Shown: positions 33,901-43,900 of the stretch, in pieces
Position numbering within the stretch: the first letter of the stretch is position 1
Layout: each line of letters begins with the position of its first letter
Source: Amoebophrya sp. A120
Lineage: Eukaryota; Sar; Dinophyceae; Syndiniales; Amoebophryaceae
Direction of reading: 5' to 3'
Assembly (NCBI GenBank): GCA_905178155.1
Contig: CAJINV010000004.1
Span: forward strand, 5,330,258-5,394,257
Length of the DNA: 64,000 nt
The notes under the pieces: generated by a model
Database searches by the model: none
Told to the model about the DNA's origin: nothing
The model's input: only the letters and a program-made list of their open reading frames with translations
Position numbers and translations under genes: made by a program

Positions 33901-36496
33901 TAGTCCCTTGCTTTCATTTCATGCTGACCGACCGGCCCACTTTAGGGGCGCCTGCGCGAAGGAACTAAGCTAGAAGGATCCGCCGGATCCCGAAACAAAA
34001 AAACGCACCAAGATGGTGCGGCAACATAAGGATCCAGAGACCGCAAAAAGGAACGGGGGGGGCCCTTGGCTAGCGCTACCGGCGGTGCTAAGAAACCTAA
34101 AAAAAATTTTGGATTCTAAAAATGAATGTCAAAAATGCTAACTTTGGATTCTAAAAAAATCTGTATTGCATGACCAGCAAGAGAAGTCTAGTTTGTGCTA
34201 CGCGGGGAGGACATTTGTCATGCGGAGTAGGCATCGATCAGGAAGCCCTTAAAAGTCTGTGATGCTCGGTCGTGCATTGCAGACATCCTGGCTCATGGAA
34301 AATATGCATGACAAACCCGGCAACATTCCAGACTCAGACATTTTTGCATTTGATATGCCAGGTGAAATAGTCGAAGCCGGGTTTGACCTTAATCCGGTCC
34401 CCGTTCGGATCCAGAAACCGCACGCACCAGCTGTTATCCTTGTTCCAAGGCTCCTCCGTGGCCCGGCCCTCGCCCTTCATTTTCACCACGGTATTGTCGT
34501 TGTCTACCTTAATATCCACCACCACCGCGTGTTCTCCATCGTCCGAGCTGCAGTCTTTGTCCAAAATGTCAACCGACCCCCCGTTCGGATACACAACCGC
34601 CTCCTTGCCCTCAAAAACATCGCTCTGGACCTGCCCGGACCGCACGCCCTGCTCGGCCAGATTAATCTCCGTCTCGAGCCGCGTTGTGGTACTCGTGCTG
34701 GTCGTGGGCGGCATTTTTCTAGAAGCAGTCATATGCAGCTTCCTCTTCTGCTGCCGTTTTTTCTCTTTCATCTTCCCTCCTGTCTTTGTTCGTACTTGTT
34801 GTTTCTGTTGTTTCATCTCACGACTTAGCTCTCCACCGACGTGCTGCCGCTCCGTCTCAACCGCCGCAACACCAAGATCCTGCTGTGCTGCTGTCGCCGT
34901 CGTCGTCGCGGCTTCGTCCCCTCGTCTAATATCTTCTTGTTTTTGCCGCTTCTCCTTTTTGCGAAAAGTTGTGCTTTCGAGCGCTGATGAATGATCCTTC
35001 TGTGGTGGTCCGCGCACGGCGGATGAAGAGACCACGGACGAAGAACTTCTTCTACGAGTTGATGTACTAGGCTCTTCACTTCCACTGCTAAAGCTCGCCG
35101 TGGAGGAAGCCTCGTGGTCTCTGTGCTGCTCAAGAATACCGTTGTCAGTCGTCCGCGAAGATTTGCGCTTACTGTTAGTCTCAGTACGCCCGCGTGGAGA
35201 AGCAGAAGACCCCGGTATAATTTCGACATTTTTCTTGGACGACAACTTGGACGTCGAAGATTCTCTATTGCTATTCTTCAGTTCATCCACCGGCGACTCT
35301 TGCCATCGAAAGCGCTCCACCAGGTCGCCATTTGGCTTTTCCGAAGATCCCACGCAAAAAGAACTGCCCAGCGCCTGTTGTACAGTCTGCGACGCCAGCG
35401 CCACCGCGGCCTCGTCGAGGGTCTGCTTGCTGCCCCTTTGATGTCGGGCACAGGGATCCACCCTCGTTTGGCACTCGCCGGTACTCTTTTTCAGCAGAAA
35501 GCTGCCGCAGTTACTGGTGGTCGCACACAGGTAGCGACACTCCTGTCTCGTGTACTTTCGGTCTGTGTAGCGGGCAAGAAGGCGGCTCGCGTCGTCGTGC
35601 TGTCGAGATGTTGACTCTGCTGCAGCTGCAGCTTCCGAAAACTTGTCCTCGGGGCGGCCCTCTGGTTGCTCTACTTCTTCCAACTCGCACTGCTCTTCAC
35701 TGTCGTCCCAATCTTCTTCCATATAATTTCCGCTGGTGCTGGTTTTTAGTTTAGATGCTGACGTCCTCGACTGAGCAGCGAGATCCTCCGCTTTCGATCT
35801 TTTGGCTTTCCCATCATCAATCGTTTTCCTGCTCTTGTAGTTCTTCTCTAGAAGTTCTACTTTGCATTCGGACGCTGTCGGTATGTCCGGAACATCATGC
35901 CCCGGCACACACAAGATGTCGTTGCGTGCGATGGAGTACGTTATCACCGCTTTGGCTGCGAAAGAGGAAGCTGATGGTGGTGAACTTCTAGTGCTTGGTG
36001 CTTTATTCAGTGCTGATTTCGTCACGTCAGAAGTTGTGTCCACTGCTGTAAAGTCTACATTTTGGCGCTCGTCCCCAGCAGTTGGCCTTGTCCCACGAGA
36101 ACTCGGACCACTAGAGGCATGAGTACTACTTCTAACATCACTCCTCCCGCCCGCAGCAGGCGGTCTGCACCCGGTGCGGTAATAGCCGCAAATCCCGTCG
36201 GCGTCGATGGCGAAAAACGCACACTCTTTCAACCCGCGGCAAACTGCGTCGCATTGCTTCACCGTACTTCCCGTGCTCACCGGCTGCGGCAACAGCACCT
36301 CGCCGGCGTTTTCGCACGTGCCGGCCCACTCTGCAGGACACAGAATGGTGGCGGCCGCTTGCAACTGCTGCTGTTGGAACACGGGAGTTTTTACAGCCTG
36401 CGGTCGTGCCCCATGCTTGCTGCGCGGCTCCACCGCCCCGTTGCGCGCGGCGAAGAGCCGGCTCAGCGTCGCCACCCGGTGGTCGAGGTACACCAT
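15916..36496 (-). CDS. MSP-2: giant modular Cys-rich protein with PAN, discoidin-like and C-terminal F5/8-fucolectin-like domains
   Basis: Met at 36496 (MVYLDHRVATLSR, shared with MSP-3) to TAG at 15916-15918, about 2,860 residues after removing 31 introners and a 1.13-kb insertion. Order: CPAEWAGTC, PAN (CDAVC...CGYYRTGC), PAN (YTRQECRYLC...GECQTRVDPC), low-complexity Ser/Lys/Glu, beta-sandwich modules (WCVRFLDPNG...REKGSWLSKLRI), repeated SCDExC...RRVCYCGG Cys-rich modules each followed by a galactose-binding-like module (WRVEW, FFDDE, RRFxSMKIQ, FCGIxFYAG) with Thr-rich linkers, then a charged region, then a C-terminal domain with VDNNT...FLELDFG..LPITRVQVFAK and ending ALNEIKVFGRP. Exons are the gaps between the listed introners. 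No signal peptide was seen. A surface lectin/adhesin role is inferred from the domain types. Confidence 0.8.
15963..16274. mobile_element. Introner, family I
   Basis: TAT...ATA ends, inner repeat GTCAGAGTTGAAATCG; TSD GCGGG. Splits MSP-2 ENRT|RYLALN; MSP-3 is uninterrupted here. Confidence 0.85.
16315..16565. mobile_element. Introner, family A
   Basis: TSD CCCAC. Splits MSP-2 RYLW|VELPPV; MSP-3 reads RYLWVELPPV without a break. Confidence 0.92.
16760..17065. mobile_element. Introner, family D
   Basis: TSD TCCGG. Splits MSP-2 PDR|THGCQG; MSP-3 has GRGHGCQRR uninterrupted. Confidence 0.92.
17136..17400. mobile_element. Introner, family A
   Basis: TSD TTGGC. Splits MSP-2 VANA|NLVVGV; MSP-3 reads VANANLVVGV. 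Confidence 0.95.
17462..17718. mobile_element. Introner, family A
   Basis: TSD CACCG. Splits MSP-2 AAV|PTDTEL; absent from MSP-3. Confidence 0.92.
17809..18059. mobile_element. Introner, family A
   Basis: TSD ATGGG. Splits MSP-2 LPI|TRVQVF; MSP-3 reads LPITRVQVF. Confidence 0.95.
18242..18465. mobile_element. Introner, family E
   Basis: TSD TCCAG. Splits MSP-2 AES|GNFPEQ; the MSP-3 DNA runs through GTCCAGACTGGGCC uninterrupted. Confidence 0.92.
18576..18791. mobile_element. Introner, family E
   Basis: TSD GCGTC. Splits MSP-2 GEV|DAISF; absent from MSP-3. Confidence 0.92.
18941..19128. mobile_element. Introner, family G
   Basis: TATCCCACAGAAAAAGCAGG at the left with matching right end; flanks TTTGT/TTCTT. 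Splits MSP-2 LRAKN|TTQDVF; MSP-3 LRGRNDTIHAF is uninterrupted. Confidence 0.85.
19182..20353. mobile_element. 1.13-kb fold-back insertion with 38-bp flanking direct repeats in MSP-2
   Basis: A 38-bp segment (GTAGGTTAAATCCTCC...) occurs at 19182-19219 and 20316-20353. The sequence between carries GAAATTAGTTCC near both ends in opposite orientation, two direct copies of a ~95-bp segment (about 19286-19380 and 19556-19650), a dyad around GCTCACATCCG, and a CTTCTAGAAGAAG-rich array. The host frame reads through the repeat on both sides (EDLTY), so this is an insertion in coding sequence. Confidence 0.7.
19640..20150. repeat. TTCTAGAA-rich palindromic array
   Basis: Dense CTTCTAGAAGAAG units and variants (TTCTTCTAGAAGAAGCTGCG), each self-complementary, inside the fold-back insertion. 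Strong cruciform potential; no coding sense. Confidence 0.85.
20881..21203. mobile_element. Introner, family D
   Basis: Flanks CAGTC/CGGTC. Splits MSP-2 LST|AVAPNG; MSP-3 reads ILSTAEAPPR. Confidence 0.88.
21369..21629. mobile_element. Introner, family A
   Basis: TSD GACGG. Splits MSP-2 YLTV|DNTATL. MSP-3 has its own A element only about 9 nt away (40516-40797) at a different site. Confidence 0.92.
21911..22820. mobile_element. Nested element with GTAGTGAGGTCA inverted termini
   Basis: Left GTAGTGAGGTCATGACGG, right CGTTCGTGACCTCACTAC. Interior has T-rich runs, an assembly gap and two copies of a 44-bp segment starting GGCCCATAGC (22122-22165, 22349-22392). No ORF of note. The true left border may lie up to 20 bp further left, since ATAC flanks the wider interval. 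Confidence 0.65.
22283..22348. other. Assembly gap (66 N)
   Basis: Run of N flanked by T-rich low-complexity sequence, inside the nested element. Confidence 1.
23076..23330. mobile_element. Introner, family A
   Basis: TSD TCCGC; right end diverged (GCAATGCCTA). Splits MSP-2 TLPA|DVNSQY. Confidence 0.9.
23393..23622. mobile_element. Introner, family H
   Basis: TATCGCGAGAAAAAACT left end; flanks GAGAG/AAGAG. Splits MSP-2 NSL|SGAEVF. Confidence 0.85.
23862..24032. mobile_element. Introner, family G
   Basis: Near-perfect ends TATCACACAGAAAAAAGCTG; TSD GGGAA; 171 bp. Splits MSP-2 NRIF|PDRTP. Confidence 0.92.
24070..24324. mobile_element. Introner, family A
   Basis: Clear A ends; flanks ACACA/GTACA differ by two transitions. 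Splits MSP-2 AEGV|CGAGNV. Confidence 0.88.
24426..24700. mobile_element. Introner, family E
   Basis: TATGAGAATGCACAAG left, GTGCACTCTCATA right; TSD degenerate (CCAGG/CCACA). Splits MSP-2 FPAV|GALVPL. Confidence 0.85.
24922..25243. mobile_element. Introner, family D
   Basis: TSD CGCAC. Splits MSP-2 TPGC|DTRTQD. Confidence 0.92.
25411..25682. mobile_element. Introner, family A
   Basis: TSD ACAGA. Splits MSP-2 PDL|SGFYK. Confidence 0.92.
25998..26289. mobile_element. Introner, family B
   Basis: TSD CGTGG; right end GGGATG rather than GGGATA. Splits MSP-2 SWA|TAPEFA. Confidence 0.9.
26741..27049. mobile_element. Introner, family C
   Basis: Flanks CGGCG/CGGTG. Splits MSP-2 AST|GASCG. Confidence 0.9.
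27096..27357. mobile_element. Introner, family A
   Basis: TSD GTTTC. Splits MSP-2 EET|TGNITD; the exon between this and the preceding C element is only about 46 nt. Confidence 0.92.
27661..27947. mobile_element. Introner, diverged family A
   Basis: Left TATGCATTGCAAACATCCC with a small insertion in the repeat, right CAATTGATA; flanks GATCG/GGTCG. Splits MSP-2 EAD|LFFDDD; MSP-3 reads EADLFFDDE. Confidence 0.85.
28251..28503. mobile_element. Introner, family A
   Basis: TSD CCGGC. Splits MSP-2 GSR|FVGTTF. Confidence 0.93.
28557..28835. mobile_element. Introner, family B
   Basis: TSD GTGCG. Splits MSP-2 GGPH|TRVFDG. The exon to its left is about 53 nt. Confidence 0.93.
29464..29743. mobile_element. 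Introner, family B
   Basis: TSD TGCCC. Splits MSP-2 SWG|SMTIQ. Confidence 0.93.
30998..31245. mobile_element. Introner, family A
   Basis: TSD CCCGT. Splits MSP-2 MNT|GNEARF. Confidence 0.92.
31444..31705. mobile_element. Introner, family A
   Basis: TSD TAGTG. Splits MSP-2 RPS|TTSTTT. Confidence 0.92.
31791..32001. mobile_element. Introner, family H
   Basis: TATCGTGAGAAAAAAGTGTT ends; TSD CGCAG. Splits MSP-2 MKL|RVREKG. Confidence 0.93.
32068..32343. mobile_element. Introner, family A
   Basis: TSD TGGAA; right end GCAGCGCATA. Splits MSP-2 KDSS|GNSDTS. Confidence 0.9.
32408..34357. mobile_element. Introner, family A, carrying a 1.67-kb nested insertion
   Basis: Left TATGTATTGCAAAAATGTCT, right ACATTTTTGCATTTGATA, TSD TGCCA. 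Splits MSP-2 YFTW|QMAKQ. The body is interrupted at ATGCTAACTTTGGATT. Confidence 0.88.
32468..34134. mobile_element. Unclassified insertion with 16-bp target duplication
   Basis: ATGCTAACTTTGGATT occurs at 32452-32467 and 34135-34150 around this block. The left edge has GAATTGAATTGAA, which is a (TTCAA)n-type tail on the minus strand. Just inside it the minus strand has GGTTGGTAGAGC, an A-box-like tRNA D-arm sequence (about 32500-32515), but no B box. Long TSD and tandem tail point to retroposition on the minus strand. The ORFs inside (122-175 codons) match nothing I recognise. Confidence 0.6.
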
Positions 36497-37942
36497 GTCG
36501 ATCCGAAGCCACGGGAGGAAGACGGTAAAAGTGGTAGTTGTACAAGGGCGCCTCTACTACAACTCCGAGTTTGGACGCATTTCTCTCCGCGCCCGGGAGT
36601 GGCATCGCTACGTCAGGAGAAGAGGGCTTTCTTGTTCCATTTCGTTTTCTACTCGAGGGAACATGTAAAGCTACGGTGGCGGGTCGCGGTGCCGGAGATC
36701 ATTTCCTTACCAGCGCGGCACCGACGAGTAGGGGCACTTCAAACTTTATTGCGATTTTTACAAAAATGTCAAGCGATTTTTACAATCGCAACTGGCCAAG
36801 GACTACCGAGCGGCTACGCTTGCGGTCTTGTTTTTAGCTCTCTAGAGCTTGTTGCCTTGTGTTCCATTCATTCTTTCTCTACGATTCATGTCCAGAGCGG
36901 AGACAGAGAAAAAGCTTTTGAAGAAGTAGATTCCTTGGCCTCCTTTCTACAATTCACAAACCATACTCTCCTACGCCCCCGTCCCTGCTTCTACCCGCTC
37001 AAACTCGCTACAACTCTGTCACTCCAGATATATCGTCTTCACCTAACGCCACACAAGGCTGCAGCATACGGTCTCTTGTTGGGTCGTGGAGCTCTAGAAA
37101 CGTGAAGATGCAATAAAGCGAAGGGATCATGCAAAGCGAGGGTGAGCCAACTTCTACCCGACTCGTCCTCGCAAGCATGCTTACACCACTGCTTCAAAGT
37201 CCCGTCCAAGAAGAGTTTCACGGTCGTGGTCGTGCAGGCCCCTAACACATCAAACAGCCTCTGCATTTTTACATTGTGTTTACCGATCGGAAAAGCGTTG
37301 CTCCGTTCCGTCTTTTTCTTTTGAAAAAAAGTACAAGGGCAGTCAGCCGCTGTCGAGGAAATCGAATCTGTAAAGTCGCAAAATCCAACTTTCGCTGCGC
37401 TCTTTCCTCCCACACTTCTTGCAGGAAGCTGCTATTGGACAACTTTATCTGTGCAAATTTACTACAAATTCGTCTACACGCCAAAATGTGGAAACATACG
37501 AAACCCAACTGTTGACTCCTACGTAGTAAGTTGAACTACCAAAGCCATTATAAACCTACAGTAGAAATCAGAAAATATGTTACAAACGTGCCATAGGAAC
37601 GACGACCTCAGCCACGTTTGCTGTGAAGCTGAAATGAACATGAAACCAAATACGAAACGAAACCTCCGAAAATGGAAGCGTATTGAATTGTTCTTGGAAA
37701 TAAACTGTTCTGGGATGCAGCGTTGCACTAGCTGCTACCTCGGAGCGTCATCGCCGCTTTCACAGAAAGCAGGCGAATGAAAAAATACCAATGCGTTTCT
37801 ACTCCCTTCACAGAAGCTGCTCGTTGAAACATTTTAAGTGATACCGCCATCTTTATTATCACCACCCCGAGTTTTTACTTCGAGTACTGGATGATTGAAA
37901 ATGACGCGCGAGAAGAACGCTACACTTCTACCCGCGTTCTCC
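36497..37942. other. Intergenic region between MSP-3 stop and MSP-2 start
   Basis: Minus-strand order means this holds the MSP-3 3' flank and the MSP-2 promoter. No introner and no recognisable ORF or repeat was found in it, in contrast to the genes on both sides. Confidence 0.6.
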
Positions 37943-40900
37943 CTACGGCCGGCCAAAAACGCGAACCTCGTTCAACGCCAGCCAGCGGGCCCGGTCCTCG
38001 TAAACGGGGGGGAGCTCCACCCACAAGTAGCGCGCGATCCGCTCTCAACTGCAAAAATGTCTGGGCCTGGAAGACTGCCAGACTTGTCATGCAGGTTTTT
38101 CATGACCCATGAGGTCTGGCATGTAGGGCATAGCATGACAGACTCTGTGAGAGTTCTATCATGCCTATCCTGCATGAGAAACTGCCTCTCGATTCGGTCA
38201 AAAGTGGACAGCTTTTGGTAATCGTGCAACACAGATCCTATACATGATTCAGATTTAGCATGACAAGTTGCTTTGTTCCAGACCCAGACATTTTGCATGT
38301 GATATCCGCGTTTTGCAGTCGAAATCGAATCGGCGCGTGTTCATGGTCCCGTCTATCAAGTGTAAAAATGTCTGGGTCGGGAAGAATGCAAGTTTGTGTT
38401 TGTCATGCTTGTCTGGCATGACTCTTAAATCTGTCATGCACATTACCAAAGAGCCCCACTTTTGTGTCATGCAGAAACGTAGTTTGTCATGCAGAATAGG
38501 CAACACCTAGAAGCTCAGAAACTTGTCATGCTGAGCCAGCAATTGTGGCCTCCTCATGATACGCCACACAGCATCACAAGTTTCACGACCCAGACATTTT
38601 TACATTTGATACCGTCGCCCTCGTAGCCAAACAGCCAGGGATCGTTGCTGTTCAACGAGAGGGGCACGCTGCACTCGTAATTGTCCATTTTCGACCGGCG
38701 AAACGGCGCCTGCTTGTACCGCCGTTGGCACCCGTGTCCGCGGCCCGGCACCTCGTGCTCGGTGGCGTACTGGCACTCCGAGTTGGACACCCCGACCACG
38801 AGATTCGCGTTGGCCACCCAGTCTTCCTGGCAGTCGGTCTCCAACTCGGTGGCGTTCGGAATCGGTTCGGAGAAAGACTCGTTGCGCGCTACAAACAGCA
38901 TATGCATTTTTGCAAACATCGATCTGGGCGGAGTTTGGAAAACCTTGTAATGCTGGGCTACCAGGACAGCACCGGAATCTGTGATGCGTCTTGCGCAAGA
39001 GCGATGCTTGTTTGTCTTTGTATGTGCAAAATTCTAATAAACGGGATTTGTTATCATGCGCAGTAGCCAACAAAGAGCTGTTTCGCAAACTTCTGGCGTG
39101 TGCTTGTTATCGATCCGCACCTACACGACAGCATAACAACTTATTTCCAGATCCACCACAGACAATAAAAAAATATTTGCAATGCATACAACACCCGGGC
39201 GCAAAGTTTAGACTTCGCGAACACCTGAACGCGCGTGATGGGGAGCCGCCGCCCGAAATCCAGCTCGAGAAAGGGCGCCACCTCCGGGTTGGTCTGGCAG
39301 AAGCTGTCGGGAGCAAGCGTGTTGTTATCCACACACTGCACAGCCACGGTCTCGTCGCTAAACGTGGTCGACAGCCGGACCGCGGTCGGCAAGATTTCGA
39401 CCTCGGGGAACGTGTCCAGACTGGGCCACCCCGCGTAGGAGGAGGCGGGCATCGGGCCGTTCGCCATGAGCGGGTTTCCCATCCAGATGGAAAGCGACCC
39501 CGTAGCGATGATCATCGCTTCAGTGAAACCCAACAGCCTCACTCCGTTTATCCCCGCGTTCTTGGTCGCGTTGTTCACGTTGTCCCTGAGCGTTTCCTCC
39601 TGCGCAATAGTGAGGCCTTGATCTGCCGACCACTCCTGGTCAAAGGCGTGAATCGTGTCATTGCGACCCCGCAGCCCAAACTCCGTGTACAACTGTAAGA
39701 CTAGCACCCCTCGTCGCCGTCGCTTTGCTATTTCGGCGGTTTCAAGATCGTGTAGTTGAGATGTTCTTGATGTTCTCGTTGAAAGCGACGACGTAACAGT
39801 TGTTTTTCTTGTTCCACCTTTGACACTACTCTTTCTCGTGTCTCGTTGTGCAAGAGCCACTGCAGCAGTGCTTCCTGTGCTTTCTGCTTCATTTGCTGTA
39901 CTCCCCGTGTTGCGACCTCTACTCGACCTGCTTTTCACAGAGCTTTTATCTCTCGTCGGTGGGAGACGATGGAGATCTTCTGCAGCCGTTCGCTTGCTTG
40001 ATCTCTTTATTTCCACTGCTGTCGCTAATGCCGGTGGTGCTTCATCTTCGCTATCCTCGCTCCTTTGTACGACTGCGACGACCTCCTCTGCCTTGGTTCT
40101 TTCATGTTCTGGCACAACCGAACTGAAAGCTCCACTTTCGGTAGTTGCTTTTTCCCTTTCTTCCGTGCTAGTTCTTGGACGAGCTGCGCGGGGAGGTGGT
40201 GGTGGTGGTGGACCAGAATTCTCTAAACCTATCCGGCTCTTTCTAATGTCTCCCTCACGTCGACCAACATCAGTTTGCAGCAGCGTGACGCCGCCGCTGT
40301 TGAAGGGGTCGTAGCCCTTAGGCCTCGGCGGCGCCTCGGCTGTGGACAGAATGGTGATACTGGGGTCCTCAATCTGCGAAACAGCCAGACCCTGAATTCC
40401 GAGCTCGTTTTCGAGGAAGAACAAAATTCCCTCGGCTACGGAGGACAGCATCGTGGGGTCCGCTACCAAAATATCCTTATCCACCCCGTTCACGTCGTTG
40501 TCCAAAGTCAAATACTATGCATTACGAATATCCCCGAATGTCTGGAAATTTGTGATGCTGAATGGCCATAATTGAACACGACCCTCGCTAGTGGAGCCAA
40601 GCATGACACATATTTTGATGTTGGACGCTTTCCTTTAGTACTGCATGAGGCGCATTACAACCTGCGTTTTTGTTTTTGCACGAAGCAAAAGGTCGCGCTT
40701 TTGTTGGTCATGCTGCAACACAGTTTTTACAGGAATGCAAGCCAAGCAATACAAGTTTCACTTTTCCAAACCCGGATCATGACATTTGCAATGCATAAAT
40801 ACTGCTCGAATTCCCGCGTGGCGAGCATCAGCGTCGTGGTGGTCGTGGTGGTGGTGGTCGTCGTCGTCGAGGTGGTGGTCGTGGTCGTGATCTCCACCGA

Positions 40901-43900
40901 ACTCCCGGTGGTCCCCTGATAAAAGAAGATGCCGCAGAACGATAACCCCGTCGCCACGGATCCGGCCGCCGCCTGAATCCGCATCGATTTGAAGGTCCGG
41001 TTGGTGGGAAACGGCACCCAGGTGCCTGTGTCCTTGCTGTTGACGTCGTCCGGGAGCTTGAAGGTAAAATTGCTGTCGTCGTCAAACCACACCTCGTACC
41101 AAATGCAAATACGCCTGGGTCTGGATGAGTGCGGGAGTTTGTCATGCATCTTTCGGACCACACGGATGCCCTGGATTGCACGGAAAGCATTCCAAGTTTT
41201 GATCAGGTCCCTTGATGCCTGTCCTGCATGAGAAACTCGCTAGTCTTCTGGCAAAAAGTGAACATAGTTTTGGCGCTCACGCAACACAAATTTTTGCGTG
41301 ATCCAGGGTCTGCATGACAAGTTGGACTCTCGTCCCAGACCCAGACAAATTTGCATTTAATACCTCGGCGCCCTGCAACGCGCCCGTGGACGGGACGTTG
41401 CCGATCGACGTGTTTCGGGCGAAAATCTCGAAGCCGGCGACCAGCTGCTCGAAATAGGGCCAATTCTCCTCCTGCGCCGCCTTGAAGTCCGCCTGCCAAA
41501 ACGGAAGCTGCTGCTGCTGCCCGCCGGAACTGGCGCCGACGTCGCTGTGACAGCAGACCCGGTCTTCCACCGGAAGCTGGTCGTACGACTCCTCGATGCC
41601 CCGCCCTTCGCGGTTGTCGAAGGTCCGTTTCAACACGTTGTCCGCCCCGCACACGGGGCCCGCGCAGTCCCCGTCCTCCTTGCTTTCCGGGCCCTGTTTC
41701 GCGGTGAACTGCGACCCGTCCAGAGGGGCTAGTGTGCCGAAGTATTACGATGAAAAACGCCCCCCCCCCCCGAACTTGGGAGCATTTGTATTGCAAACCT
41801 TTAAAAATGAAACGTTTGCCGTCTTGCATCTATCAGCATCACAGGTTTCCAATCGTGAATAGCAAAAATTTGTATTGCAAAAGACCCCAGGAAGAGTGGC
41901 GCTTGTCATGCAAGCGATGCGATACACGCCGAGAATCTGCATCAGAAAGATTCCTACTCCTTTCATGCATGGCAAAAAGTTTTCATTTGGAAACTTCGCA
42001 TCACAAATTTTTGCAACTTTGGGGGTGGGGGCATTTTTCACTGTAATACGAAGTTCGGGAAGCTCTGCACCTCGTCGCCCCCACAGAAACAGAGCCGCTG
42101 GCGCAGGTCGTTGGGGCTGACGGCGTCTATCAACTGCAAAAGTGTCTGGGTCTGGAAACTTGTAATGCTGCGTTGGGAATAGTGAATGCTCTGCGATGCA
42201 CAGGCAAGCATGAGAAATATCTGCGCTTCTTTGTGTTGCGTTTTTCGCATGACAAACTGCGTTTTTGCATGACAGGCAAAAAGGTCTCTTCTTGAACACG
42301 CATCACAAACTTTTTGCTCATGCCAGACAAGCATGACAAATCTCGCAATCTTCCAGACCCAGGCATTTTTGCATTTGATAGCGTCGCAGCGGGACCGAAA
42401 ACCCTTGGCGAATTCCGCGAGTGGGAACTTATAACAGTGCACAACCCCCCCGCCCCCTCATTTGTATCGCATGAACGGCAACACAAGCATAAGCAAGAAT
42501 GCCGGTTTTGCATGACAAATTTGCACTCGAGTAGAGTGCTATCTGGCTCTGGGCTACCAGAACTTGTCATGCATAATAGTGACAGGAGGGAAAGTGTGGA
42601 GTTGGTGTTTTGCATGAGAAATGAGAATGAGGGGGAGTTGTGCACTGTCATAGAACTGGACGCACTTCCACGACCCGTCGTCCGCATCCGCCTCGTAGAA
42701 GGGTGCGAAATATGCATTGCAAATATGTCTGGGTCTGGAACAACGTTGGAACTTGTCATGCTAAATCTGAATCATGTAAAAATCTGTGTTGCTTTGTTAC
42801 CAAAAGCTGTGTACTTGTGACCTAACCGAGACACAGTTTCTCATGCATTATAGGCATCATAGAACTATCACAGAATCTGTCATGCTATGTCCTACATGCC
42901 AGACCTCATGGGTCATGGAAAACCTGCATGACAAGTCTGGCACTCTTCCAGGCCCAGACATATGTGCAGTTGATACGAAAGAGAAGTAGTCCGTCGCGTC
43001 TTCCGTCACGGCGTCGCACGAGGTGGTTAAGGTAGCGGGCTTGGCTATCCTGTGTAAAAACGTCCCCAGTATAGTCAAGTTGGGAATCTACCAACACAAA
43101 TCTCCAAGTTATTGGAGCTGTGCATGACAAGCTTCCCCCTGCAGTGTAGTGCTGGTTGGCAAGGGAAGCCGCACGAGAAAGCCATTTTGTCCTCCTGTTT
43201 ACAGCATTACAAATTTTTCCAAAATACGGTTGGAAATCAATGCCTCTCACGGAGCTGCGCATTACAAATGTATACTGTCATTGCACGTCTGCATGACAAC
43301 TCTGCTGGGGTGGAGACGTTTTTACTCAGGATATTGGCATTGTTCAGCTTGGCGAGACTGCCCGACGTGGCGCTGGTCACCGTGGTCCGGAGGCTGCTGT
43401 ATCGAATGCAAATATGTCTGGGTCTGGAAAAGTGGGACTTGTGTTGCATGTCTAGCATTCCTGAAAAATCTGTGTTGCACAGCCAGCAAAGGCGTTGCTT
43501 TTTCGTCATGCAAAGACGCAGTTTGTCACGAGTGCTACGCATCAGACAGCGTCAACGAAACTTGTCATGCTTGGCTGCATTTGAAAGCACAAGCCTCATC
43601 CGTAATTTAGCATCACACGTTCTTTCCAGCCTCAGACATATTTGCATTGCATACACTGCACGGGAGCGCAAGTTCGGCACACCGGTCGTCGCAGCTCTGC
43701 AGTGCGGAGGCCAGGTAGAACCCGGACAAGTCCAGCAGCGTGGTGGTTGTCGTGGTGCTGGTGGTAGTCGGGTCCATGCTATCAAATGCAAAAATGTCTG
43801 GGTCTGGAAGGATGCAAGGTTTGCCATGCAGGTTTTCCATGACCCATGAGGCCTGGAATGCGGAACCTAGCATGACAGATTCTGTGAGGTCTCTATCATG

